A stretch of DNA of 64,000 nt from Pisaster brevispinus. Lineage: Eukaryota; Echinodermata; Asteroidea; Forcipulatida; Asteriidae. Positions 45,472 to 55,900 of the stretch are shown one piece after another. The first letter of the stretch is position 1, and each line of letters starts with the position of its first letter. The notes under the pieces are model-generated. The model was not told the DNA's origin and ran no database searches. It saw only the letters and a program-made list of their open reading frames with translations. A program made the translations under genes and the position numbers. The stretch spans positions 29,182,920 through 29,246,919 of the forward strand of contig JAMKCF010000001.1 of assembly GCA_023634235.1 (NCBI GenBank). Reading direction: 5' to 3'.

Positions 45472-48253
45472 CTGTGGGAAAGAGGAAAAAAGTCACCAGT
45501 AAATTCTCTTTGTGCATGAAAAACACGAAAATCTTAATTTGTGCTTTACTATGGCAAAAACCCATCAAACAGACTTTTTCCCCTCCACTTTTTGGGGATT
45601 GAGGGTGGGGCTTTTAATTTGCAACAATTTTTGTTCAATGTCTCTTAAAGAGGCTGTGTCCTTATGATCAAAGCAGGTTTGTTGCTGCACATGGATTTAT
45701 GAACTCTCGCCCAGTTACTGCCTGTCCAGATGCGCTCTCCATATGATACTGGGGAGGGCGTGCATGCAAAAACTAGGTGAGAGTTCATAATTCCATGTGC
45801 AGCCACAGGCCTGCTTTGGTCATGAAGACACATCCCCTTTAATACACAGCGCCTTGAAACATATTGCTTTCTGCAAGCGTTATTTTTGTTCTTTATAAAC
45901 CTAACTATTATTACTAATTGTTTAGTTTTTTTTACCCTTACGGCCTTGTCACACAGGCCAATTTTTTTTAAGGGAACTTTGAGGCGACCAACTGCACTGT
46001 ATGCAAAAGGAAACTCTACGGCAGCACAAGAGATATTCTATTATCTGCACCTCACTATCCCGAAGAAATTAATGAGAAAACTGAAATGCATGATGCGTTA
46101 AAAACATGATGGTTGCTGGTGTTACTTGCACTCGGTTTCACCCAGAATCCATTTCTCAATGGAACATGCATACGGGCAACTGTCTCTGTTACCTCTGTGA
46201 AGTATCAGGCCTGACTCGAGAGAGATGATGGGGTGGTAAGGTTTGGGCGGGAAAGGAATGTAATTTACCTTCTTATGATGACCATAGGCTCCCACAGCTC
46301 CGACGTGACCACCTAGTGCACCGTACTAAGACATGAGGAATATTAAAAGGACCTTTTATTCCGCATTGTAAAACGTACGCTATGAATCAAGACAAGAATG
46401 GATCTATCTTACCAGTATACTATAGTATGGCGTGTCGTGGCTGAGCAGCTAAGAGCACTGAACTAATCTCTGCTGTTTCTGATCAGCAGAGTGTGGCTTC
46501 GAATCCAGGTCTTGACACTTGTGTCCTTAAGCAAGACACTTTACCATTATTACTTCGTCATTTGGATTGGACATGAAGCCTGAGGTCATGTGTGTTGTGT
46601 ATTGCGTGTTAAAAAAAATAGCCCGGCCAGCACACTTATAAGGTGCTACATACATTGGTATATGTTTCTTAGAAACTAGAGGATTGGAATGAATGCACTC
46701 TTCCAAAAACCAATGATGTACCATCCCTTTATGATGTGTTTCTTAGAAACTAGAGGATTGGAATGAATGTACTCTTCCAAAAACCAATGATGTACCATCC
46801 CTTTATGATGTGTTTCTTGAAAACTAGAGGATTGGAATGAATGTACTCTTCCAAAAACCAATGATGTACCATCCCTTTATGATGTGTTTCTTGAAAACTA
46901 GAGGATTGGAATGAATGTACTTTTCCAAAAACCAATGATGTACCATCCCTTTATGATGTGCTTCTTGAAAACTAGATGATTGGAATGAATGTACTCTTCC
47001 CAAAAAAAAACCAATACTGTACCATCCCTTTAATATGTTAATTGACAGGATTGGTCTAATTGTACACTGGCATAAACCAGAGACGTCAAACCCTTCAAAG
47101 ATACTTTTTCAGAAAACTAGAAGTTTCTGGATATTGATTGATATTGGATGATAATGAACATTGTACTTACATGTACAGCTCCAGGCACTCCCCCTCCTGC
47201 TACTTGGTATCCAGGTGGTCCTGCTCCAAAACCTTGCCCTGCAGGAGGGCCGGCTCCATAAGGAGGAGGTGCTGCTGGTCCCTGTGGAAAGGTAATGGCA
47301 CAGAAAGTATGATTTAACTGATGAATGCATGGCCTGGTGGAAATGTAACAGCATAATGTCTGCTGGTGGCAGCATAGTCCATGTTGACCCCTTGCACAAC
47401 GCGCAGAGCAGCTGCACACGCTCAAACTGTCCGCCATTTTGGGAGTCAAAACGTATACAAAGGAATTGGCTCCCAAAATGGCGGAGACGCGCATTAAGCA
47501 GAGGTACGTTCCACGTTGTGCAACGCGGAACGTACCTCGCTTAATGCGCGTCTCCGCAATTATGAACTTTGTGATTAGATCTAATCACAAAACTCATAAT
47601 TTATTTTTCTTTTCGTTTACAAACCTTGTCCACCATTCTCTACGAGCAGCCTGAGTAGCACACTGGATTTGCGCAAAATTTGCCCGTAAAGGTAGGGTCA
47701 TCAAAACTCAAAAAATTTATGACCATACAAACTTACTTGGTAAGAAGCAATGCAGCTGTTGATAGTATAAACTATTTTGAGAACGTAAAGTCGTAGGTCC
47801 TGCGTGTTATGTATTGCAAGTAAAAATTCAGTACACACTTATCGCTAAAAGGAGGAGTTTGCCGCAATGTTTTCTGTTTGTGGCTGCAGTGAGTGAGTGC
47901 ACCGCAGCACCTTGTAAACCCATCAAGGTGCTCTCATAATTCACAAAATTCAAAAACCTATCTTCAAATGTTTCTGTTTATTCAAGCGTCTTGAGTATCT
48001 TATTGCTAGATACGTGCCCTACATGTATGTAAGACTATATTATTATTTTTTTTATTATTACCGGTTGGTAAGGCGGAGGGTAGGCTTGACCCCCTGGTGG
48101 TGGGTATGCCTGGCCCCCTGGTGGGTATGTCTGGCCCCCTGGGGGATAAGCTTGACTCCCAGGGGGATATGCTGGGTTAGCTTGCACTCCTGGAGGTGGA
48201 TAGGCTGGCTGCTGCGGGTAACCTCCCCCTGGTGGTGGTGGTGGATAACTCAT
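45286..48253 (-). CDS. Tyr-Pro-Pro-rich protein with Ser/Lys/His-rich tail, complete, 4 coding exons
   Basis: Joined exons 48253-48062, 47281-47171, 46325-46269 and 45471-45286 give 181 residues, all junctions in phase 0 with AG/GT. Residues 1-64 are a low-complexity array of (G)QAYPP/GGQTYPP units. Residues 65-120 are Gly/Pro/Ala-rich and end YGHHKK. Residues 121-181 are strongly basic, with PKKVKKVKVKKHKHGRK, 15 serines in a row, and a KVKVKKHKHKKDKHYKY ending. There is no signal peptide, membrane segment or catalytic domain. The layout (YPP head, Gly/Ala middle, His/Lys tail) recalls XYPPX-repeat proteins and plant glycine/proline-rich proteins, but no named family is asserted. Such heads often mediate self-association and such tails bind anionic partners; here that is inference only. 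Its 5' end faces ZCCHC17. Confidence 0.85.
45472..46268 (-). other. YPP-rich gene intron 3
   Basis: Holds the hairpin element at 45644-45842; the rest is unremarkable. Confidence 0.6.
45644..45842. mobile_element. Hairpin element, TCATGATCAAAGCAGG family
   Basis: Long inverted arms: TGCACATGGATTTATGAACT and GAGTTCATAATTCCATGTGC, bounded by TTAAAGAGG and CCCCTTTAA. Confidence 0.75.
46269..46325 (-). CDS. YPP-rich protein exon C
   Basis: Nineteen codons, YGALGGHVGAVGAYGHHKK. It is bounded by CTTAG and GTAAAT, phase 0. The short exon is supported by its Gly/Ala composition and in-phase sites. Confidence 0.75.
46432..46655 (+). mobile_element. tRNA-derived SINE (full-length head and body)
   Basis: GTGTCGTGGCTGAGCAGCTA (A box), TGGCTTCGAATCCAGGTCTT (B box), then CTTAAGCAAGACACTTTACC and ATGTGTGTTGTGTATTGCGT. 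This is the clearest copy of the main SINE type. Confidence 0.75.
46660..47035. repeat. 74-base minisatellite, about five copies
   Basis: Unit contains GTTTCTTAGAAACTAGAGGA, TGGAATGAATGTACTCTTCC and CAATGATGTACCATCCCTTT. Copies differ at a few sites; the last is diverged. Confidence 0.95.
47171..47281 (-). CDS. YPP-rich protein exon B
   Basis: Thirty-seven codons, GPAAPPPYGAGPPAGQGFGA then GPPGYQVAGGGVPGAVH. The acceptor is CCACAG and the donor GTAAGT, phase 0. Confidence 0.85.
47282..48061 (-). other. YPP-rich gene intron 1
   Basis: Holds twin hairpins at 47481-47601 and GCCCGTAAAGGTAGGG, a fragment of the TTTACGGGC family, near 47683. Confidence 0.65.
47481..47601. repeat. Two adjacent long hairpins
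   Basis: GCGGAGACGCGCATTAAGC and its inverse (47481-47557) enclose AGGTACGTTCC and its inverse. Directly beside it lies a near-perfect palindrome, 47558-47601, centred on TTAGATCTAA. Confidence 0.85.
48062..48253 (-). CDS. YPP-rich protein exon A (start codon)
   Basis: Sixty-four codons from MSYPPPPPGGGYPQQPAYPP to PPYQP, ending at a GTAATA donor. The start is the first ATG of the open frame and begins the repeat head directly. A weak upstream acceptor (TTTAG near 48292) would allow a separate non-coding first exon. Confidence 0.85.
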
Positions 48254-49661
48254 GATGTTGATCTCTTGGGATGCTCAATTAGCTAAACCTTACGATCAAA
48301 TCTATGTAATTAATGAAAGTAAATAATTGAAATAATAGAAATTAGGACAACATTTAGTAAAGGACTCTCTTACTTAGTCTTAGGGCTGATTAAAGTAGGC
48401 TAATTAATTTATAGATTTTATACTCTAAACTGAGTTTCACCATAGTTTGGAAAATTGACCCAAAAGTCAATGTACTTCGAAGGCACTGGATCAGTTCACT
48501 CAAAGTTTGCGTGCCAACCCCCAGTGACAATACGGCTGCTCTGGGCATCCATCTGAGATTTGCATGCAAGGAGCGGCTTCAAAGCACCCGGAACGCTCCT
48601 GGGACTTGTCCACCTGAAGTTTACATGCAGGATGGCTTATCCATGTAATATTAATAATGACCATCCAATTAGAATCTCTTCAAATAATGTGAGATTCAAG
48701 TAACTTGCCATCTGTCAAGTAATCTGAATCGTCGACTTGGTCAACCACAACGTTATCTTACTGTTTTACCGATCCTACTGTCAAGTTGTCTGAACCGTTA
48801 AGTTGTCTCGAGTCGAGTCATTCAACCGTCGAACTGTCTGACCATCTTGCTCCATCATGGTCTGATAATGACATTCATCATTTACCCACCAAACTGCCAC
48901 GGTCCAGCTAGAACTAGTTTTGTTAGTTTATTGCTCCATGAACCAAGTAAAGTATGTAATTACTAATTGACAGATGTCCTGTGCCTTTGAGGTTTGGGCA
49001 TAATTTCTTTACCTTCCAATGCGGGCAGTCAGACTGAGCATCTTTCCTTAATCTATTTTCATACAGAAGAATGACCTATTTGTATTTGTAAATACCAAAC
49101 TCAGGCCTGGATTTTCGTCTTTGAGAGGGCAAGGCCATTTTCATTTTGCAAAGGGCACTTCCATTGGAAAATCTTAAAGTCTATGGGAAACTTTTGAAGG
49201 GGCACCAAGGCCAAGACCAGGGGCAACAGAGGCCATGGCCTCCGTGTCTTCCGTCATGTCCGTGTAATTCCAAGCCTGCAAAATTCCTTAAACATTCCAT
49301 AGAGGTAGAATAAAACCCCACCTCCAGCCTAGCCCACCTTGTTGGGCTGTATTGGCTCTCTTTTAACATCGGTCTAATCACAGTCACCACACTATGATAA
49401 GACTGATGTAAAATAGAGCCATATAACAGCCCAACAATGTTGAGCTACCATGCCCCAGCCAAAGCATAGGCTCGCCTAGGCCAGAGGTGCACCTTCTGCT
49501 GCCACGCCCACATATCTGTTTCTCTATTCCACGTTTTATAGAGACATATTCTTAATCCTCATAGAGCTCTCACACACTCTGATTCCATTGAATGCAAAAT
49601 GTCCCAACTTACTCGAAATAAACAATTGGAAAAGCACAGTAAAACACACATTCCACTCACC
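48254..49661 (-). other. Upstream of YPP-rich coding start (likely 5' intron)
   Basis: No coding sequence. An inverted-end repeat lies at 49102-49278. Possibly spliced out between a first exon near 49.7 kb and exon A. Confidence 0.45.
49102..49278. mobile_element. Short element with CAGGCCTGGA / CCAAGCCTG ends
   Basis: Contains GGCACCAAGGCCAAGACCAG and GGCCATGGCCTCCGTG. Related fragments occur near 24060-24290 and 29690-29880. Confidence 0.5.
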
Positions 49662-49843
49662 ATTGCCGCAGAAAAGTTTATCATAACAAGACGGATTTCT
49701 CTTCTTGTGAACTCTTGAGGGCGCTAATTTCGTTACTGCCGCCCACTCTGTTTATGTTTTATTATTAACTAATCAGCATGCAGTTTGATGGAAGTTTGAT
49801 GTGTAAGTGTCAGTCTTTTTGGAATGTTTGCAATTGAGAAATA
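49662..49843. promoter_or_regulatory. Probable shared head-to-head promoter
   Basis: The ZCCHC17 start codon at 49844 faces, on the other strand, a splice donor-like GTGAGT ending at 49660, consistent with a non-coding first exon of the YPP-rich gene at about 49661-49740. The gap is under 200 bases and locally CpG-bearing (GGGCGCTAATTTCG). Both transcription starts are inferred, not seen. Confidence 0.4.
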
Positions 49844-49951
49844 ATGTCAGGTTATCGCTATGATCGAAGAGACAACGACAGCAGAGAGCAGGGTCGTCAT
49901 AGAGGACAAGATGATGAAATGCCGGAGTTGTACAGTATATTTCATGGAGAG
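49844..49951 (+). CDS. ZCCHC17: ZCCHC17 exon 1 (start codon)
   Basis: Thirty-six codons, MSGYRYDRRDNDSREQGRHR to ELYSIFHGE, ending at GTATGT in phase 0. The word LYxIFxGE matches the start of the S1 domain in vertebrate ZCCHC17. Confidence 0.94.
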
Positions 49952-52900
49952 GTATGTCTCTGAAAATTGATTGAAACTAGTAGTACTAGTAATATCCCTG
50001 ATATGAAAGGAACAAATGAAATGAATAGCATTATTAATATTAGCCATTAATAACAATGATCAGATAGTGATGAACCGAGTGGGAGGGGGAGGGGGTGAAT
50101 GTGATTAATAATTGTTCCTGCACAAGTCCCTCTGGACCCCCTAGACTCGTGAGGAGCGTGAGGGTATTTTTTTGCACTATTTTAGGGTCGTACTAATTAG
50201 CGTCAACAGGCCCATTTCACGACAACTCAAGACAACTCAAGATAACTCAAGACAACAAGTTTAAAATACCATCAAATACAATGGTTGTAATCAGAGTGTA
50301 TCTGGAAACACGTTAAAAACTGACTGGAACCATCGTGCATACATATTTTTCACGGGAAAAAATGTTGTTTTCGTAAAAATAGTCAAATTGGACTTACCTG
50401 TAGTGTAATGGTGCAGTCAAATGTCATTGAGCATCACGTCGGCCAATTCTACGGACGGAGAAAGTTGACTATTTTTACGAAAAAAAAAGTTTTTCCCGTG
50501 AAAAATATGTATGCACGATGGTTCCAGTCAGTTTTAAACGTGTTTCCAGATACACTCTGATTACAACGATTGTATTTGATGGTATTTTAAACTTGTTTTC
50601 TTGAGTTGTCTTGAGTTGTCTTTGAGTTGTCGTGAAATGGGCCTGTTGACGCTAATTAGTATGACCGCTATTTTAGTATTTACCACTGCTAGTGCTAGTG
50701 GTACATGTACGTAGCCCCATCGCTATATAGCGATGGGGCTACAAATCATGTACACAAATCACAACATAATATGCCATGACTCCCCACTCTTCTTATGTAT
50801 TATTTAATAATATTAATAGACCATAAATATAATTCTGTTAATCAGCCAATCAGAGTAATAAAGCCTCTGTAAAAATAGCATTTAATGAAAACAAAATTAT
50901 ATACTACACAAGCTGGTGCTGGCTAAAATAACCGCTGGCTTTAATGTTAGTGGTGAATCTATTTGTGTGTGTGTGTGTGTGTGTGTGATTTGATCTGATT
51001 GGTTTGATTTGAATGACATATTTAAATAAAGCACAACAAGAAGCGTGGCAAAAGCAATCTTGCCATATCCTTTGTAAATTTTGAGGCCTGCAAATTAAGA
51101 AATCATTTTATTTTATTTTATGTTTTTTTTTTTTTCCTTCTTTTCAGGTTGCATCTATTCAAGCATACGGTGCATTCGTTAAAATACCAGGATATAAAAA
51201 AAATGGTGAAGTATTCTTTTGAAGAATTATTTTTGGACTTAAAGATCTAAAATATACGCAAAGTTAGTCCCAGGACTGAAGAATAAATCTAGTTTGAGAT
51301 CCAGGACCCAACTACGTAGAGCTACTTAAGCACAAAAAGTAGAGCAAGCACTACAAAATGATACTTACCAGAGCAAGGTTACCAGCCAAACTATCATGTC
51401 ACTTTCACCATCTTTGACTGGTATTCTGCTACTTTTTGTTAAGCAAAATGTTGTTGTTGAGCAAAACTGTCTGCATAAGCAGCTTTATGAAATTGGTCTT
51501 TCATGGAATGGTTATAGACTGGTGTTTGTCAGCGTAATGCCAGGATTTACAGGCAAATTTATCAGGAAAGTACAATAAAAGTCTTATGTGAAAGTTTCAG
51601 CTGAATACGTTGTCAACGCTGAGAAAACAGCAAAAAACTGACATGGTATTTTCACAAGAACGTCAAATGCACCCATTAGTGAGTTGACAGCGGGTACCAA
51701 CCACATGTCATGCCGCAGCATTCACAAATGGACACCAACCCTCAGAAATCTGATAAACGATTCATGCATGAATCATTTGACTTTCTCAGTTTTTTACTGA
51801 TTTCCAATCTATGGGGGCATTTCGGATGAAATAGTTTTACAGGATGCTATTGCTTACTAGTACTACATGTACATTACCATCTTTTTAACAAGTAAGCTTC
51901 GGATAGAAATTACACAATTTTTTGGTCAAGGTTATGACCAAAGTATGACCTATGACCCTACCTTTATTTAAGGACATTGTCAATCTTCGACTGGCATAAT
52001 TCACACATCGGGACCCAATTTCATAAAACCTGTAAGCACAAAAACTTGCTAAGCACGGGGAAATCTTGCTTAGCAGAAATGGGTAACCAGCCAACATTCT
52101 GCAAAGTTTACATGGTTGCCGTTAGTCTGGTACCCTGCTCATTTTTTGTAAAGAAATTTGCTGAGCAGAATTTTCTGCTTGACAGCTTTATGAAATTGGG
52201 CCCAAAATTTTACCACGTTGTTACATGTTCAACATGTCTTTGACCTTCTTGTTAATATGTATTTGTTTTTTTTAGGCCTTGTCCACAAGACCCAGATATC
52301 TGCAGCTAGAGTGGAAGATGTTGCTGAAGTCTTGGAAATCGGGGATAGAGTCTACTGCAAAGTCATATCACTTGGGGTTAGTTACTCAGTGGTTAAAAAC
52401 TTCTTGTTTTGGTTGAAATCACAGAAGTATCTTGAGCCAATTAAATCTGCCTAATTTTCGAACTGTGTTTTGTTGGGGATTATTAGAAGTGCCTTTCGGG
52501 AAATTAAACTGGCTTTACCTGCTCAAAGATGAAAATTTCCAGGCCTGTGAAGTGTAAACATCTACTTCTTCTCTTGTTTCGTTTTGCAGGAAGATGGTAA
52601 CGGCAAGATCTCCCTGTCCATGAAAGTAGTGAACCAAGGAAACGGAAATGACCAAGACCCAAATCTCGTGCTAACCAAGTGAGTAAACCAAAGTGCAAAA
52701 TTAACACTATCCTGAACAATAGAACATAAGTCTAGGCCCAAATTGCAGCTACGGCTAAGGCTGGATTTATTTGAGACATCCTTAATAGCAGCACCTTTGG
52801 CAACAGTTTTAGCCATAGCTGTAGCCGCAAATTCGGATATGGCATCTTAATCCAATTGTAGAGTTCCCAGTGTGACTGGTAGTAGTTGAGAAAATGGATT

Positions 52901-55900
52901 TAAACTTTTTTTAACGGAGATATGCACATGTCAAGTGATAAACCATAAGGGGAACTGACTGGGTAACTATGAGTCGGTTTTTGGGTGCACAAAGAAAATT
53001 CATTAGAATGGTATTTAAACCCATGGCCTCCTGGTTATATGCTAGTGCACTACTGATTAAGCTATCTAGCCCCTTGTTGGTGGCTATCTCATTATCTTTG
53101 TTTAGGGGGCTCCATTCAGTAGTCATACAACTGTATAATGCTGGGTAGGCCAGGGATGACGTACAGTTTATTAAACAACATGGGAAGCAGCATTGATTTA
53201 CAATTCTTCTGTGTTGGGTGGTGTCCTCGGCCAATAATGTCACAGGAAAAGTGTCCCCCGATCTGCCTGTTCTTCATGCATGTAGATATGTCATCTGTTG
53301 TCACAAAGTCAGTGTCCCTCCGTAGTACAGTATGTCCATATAGGTCAGGTGACCTTGACCTCTTTAGGTTCGCCCTTGCTTGAGCTCGTAGAGCACATGC
53401 TTGCTGACAGGAAGTTTAGGGTGACGATAGTAGTTTCCTGCAAATTTGACTCTTCTTGCACAGATATTTGCGTTAAGCTTAGGGTACCTGAGAGGAAGAC
53501 CTGAATTTGTTTTGTGGTTTTCCGTCCTGACACCAAGTACCTGGCACAACATTATGGTGTAATTGCCCATTTTTTTAATTTAAAAGTTGTTCCCCTTAAC
53601 AATATCCCCTCAAAATGCCACTGGTTTTGAAAAAAAATGCAAAAGTTCTATCTGGGGTTTTCTTTAATCTCTGCAAACTTCTTATTCGATTTACCAGACA
53701 GGAGGAACAGAGGCGAAAGAAAGGTGGGTCTTTTGTCCAACCAAAGATTGAACTTGGTGCGGTGTTTAACACAGTGTGCAGGAAATGTGGAACGAAAGGT
53801 ACGACATCTTAAAGAAATAATCTAATCTTTTATTAGATTTCTGGGCCCAATTTTATAGAGCTGCATTAGTCAGAAAATTTTATTTAAAAACCTTTAGCTA
53901 AGCAAAAGTAAGCAGGATACCAGTCACAGATTGTACATGTGACAGGTTATTTTGGCTGGTAACCTTATTCTGGTGAGCATAATTTTTGCTTAACAAGTTT
54001 GTTGTGCTTAGGCAGCTCTATAAAATTGGGCCCTGGAAACGGGCATCAGTATTTCCGGACTGTAACCAAACAAACCTTCTTTTTTCTTCTTCTTTTTTCA
54101 CTATATGAAATATGATTAGTTTATAAAAAATGTTGAACTAATTTTCTTAGAGTGCCAGACTGAATATCTGGTGCTTCTGATCAGCAGAGTGTTGGTTGGA
54201 GTGAGTGTGGGGCCTTGAGCAAGATACTTACCATAACTGCTTTATCCTTCAAATGAGTGCTAGGATTGGTAGTGCATGTAAATATTTAAAAACAAACAGA
54301 TGCTTATCTCAGAAGAGTAGGGGTTAACCCTGTTGTTTCTAGTTCACATAGCAAGCACCCTTGTTTTCAGGTTTCCTCAGGATTGCGTGCTACAGTGATT
54401 CATAAGCTCACTTATGAGGCATCCTTGGTTTCATTACCAGAAATATAAAATAGTAATAATAATATTAAGTATTATTTCTCATTTGTAGGACATTTGGCCC
54501 AAGATTGTTTCAAAACTCCTGGGGGTAAATCCTATGAGCTCCTTCAGGACGAGGATTTAAGTCTTCCAAGTGTCCAAGAAGCTAAGACGCCGTCGGTCCA
54601 CAAGAAGAAAAAGAAGAAAAAGGTTATTTCGTGTGACTTGAATACTTGTGCATCGTTTTCTAGTATTTGTGTCTTGGCAATGTTAAAGAACACGGGCACC
54701 TATCCTTGTTTTTGACATGGTTTGATCTGAGGGAGACTCTCAAAACTGGTAGGAACGTTTTAATCGGATCGAAATTATTCCAGTGGACTGGTCCGTTGAC
54801 TGCCGGTTGTTATTGGATTTGTTAGGTGAGGGTTGGGTGCAAGGGCGTCTATCGCTACTGAAAAGTAGGGGGGACGGGCGAGCAAGTCTTGAAAAAATAC
54901 ATCTTACATAATAGGCCCAAAATACCATTCTGCACGTGGTCCATCAGAAAAAAAGATGAAAATGAAAAAAAAATCACCAATTGTTCGCTATTCTTTTATT
55001 TGAACAAAAAATGTAATGAAATATTAAATCAAGAAAATGGTGTAAATTTTGTTGCATATTTCTAATGAACAGTCAACCAAAAAGTGGGGGAGACATCTGA
55101 TATGCTGTCCCCTCCAGTCTAAAAAAGGAGGGGTACATGTCCCCCCCGTCCCCCACCCATCGACGCCCTTGGTTGGATGTAACAGTACTCCTTGATTTTA
55201 CTTGAGGCTTTTTTTTAAACACTCTGTTTCTTTGACATTTCCCTTAGGATAAGAAAAAGAAGTTGAAGAAGAGTCGTCACCGATCTGTCAGTTCAGATTC
55301 ATCAAGCTCTGACAGTGAGACACCCCATGACATACATAAACACAAAACCTCCCACAGGAAGAAGTCGAAAAAGAAGAGTCGTCACCGATCGGTAAGCTCG
55401 GATTCGTCAAGCTCTGACAGTGACACTCCCCATGACAAACATAAACACAAAACCCTCCAGAGGAAGAAGTCGAAGAAGAGTCGTCACCGATCGGCAAGTT
55501 CAGATTCGTCAAGTTCTGACAGTGAGACACCCCATGACAAACATAAACACAAAACCCCCCCGGCACACCATCATACCCCAAGAGAAAGCAGCAACCAGCG
55601 GCACAAATCAAGACATTCCGATTCTTCATCGGATCGTGACGAATTTAAGAGACACCCACAGAAAAACAGACATGAACCACGGGAGGACAAATCATTCAAG
55701 CAACACCTTTCCAGATCAGACCAAGATAAGTTCGGCCATCAAAAACAACCTCACCATTCAAGAGATAGGGCTGAAATTACAAGAAAATGTCTTGAAACAC
55801 AAGACAGGAAGCGGAGTTCAAAACCTTCTCCAGATAGTGACACATCTGGTGATGAACACTCCGACAGACATCCTAAGAGAGGCAGACAAGCTGAGAGCTC

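Larger units (their letters stand above)
46326..47170 (-). other. YPP-rich gene intron 2
   Basis: Filled by a SINE at 46432-46655 and a 74-base minisatellite at 46660-47035. Confidence 0.75.
49952..51147 (+). other. ZCCHC17 intron 1
   Basis: Holds the 482-base foldback element at 50186-50667, a perfect 32-base palindrome at 50711-50742 and a GT microsatellite at 50964-50987. Confidence 0.7.
53799..54488 (+). other. ZCCHC17 intron 5
   Basis: Almost wholly repeats: a foldback element at 53843-54033 and a SINE at 54145-54470. Confidence 0.7.

Noticed and set aside
46660..47035. CRISPR-like array (regular repeats)
   Set aside because: The units are contiguous without spacers and the genome is animal; it is a minisatellite.
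47117..47494. 125- and 102-codon frames around YPP exon B
   Set aside because: They overlap the 111-base exon and run through splice sites into repeats; only the spliced part is supported.
48014..48286. Plus-strand Trp-rich frame opposite YPP exon A
   Set aside because: Reverse shadow of Pro-Pro-Gly codons.
55288..55629. Antisense open frame in ZCCHC17 exon 7
   Set aside because: Shadow of the serine/lysine repeat; no independent support.
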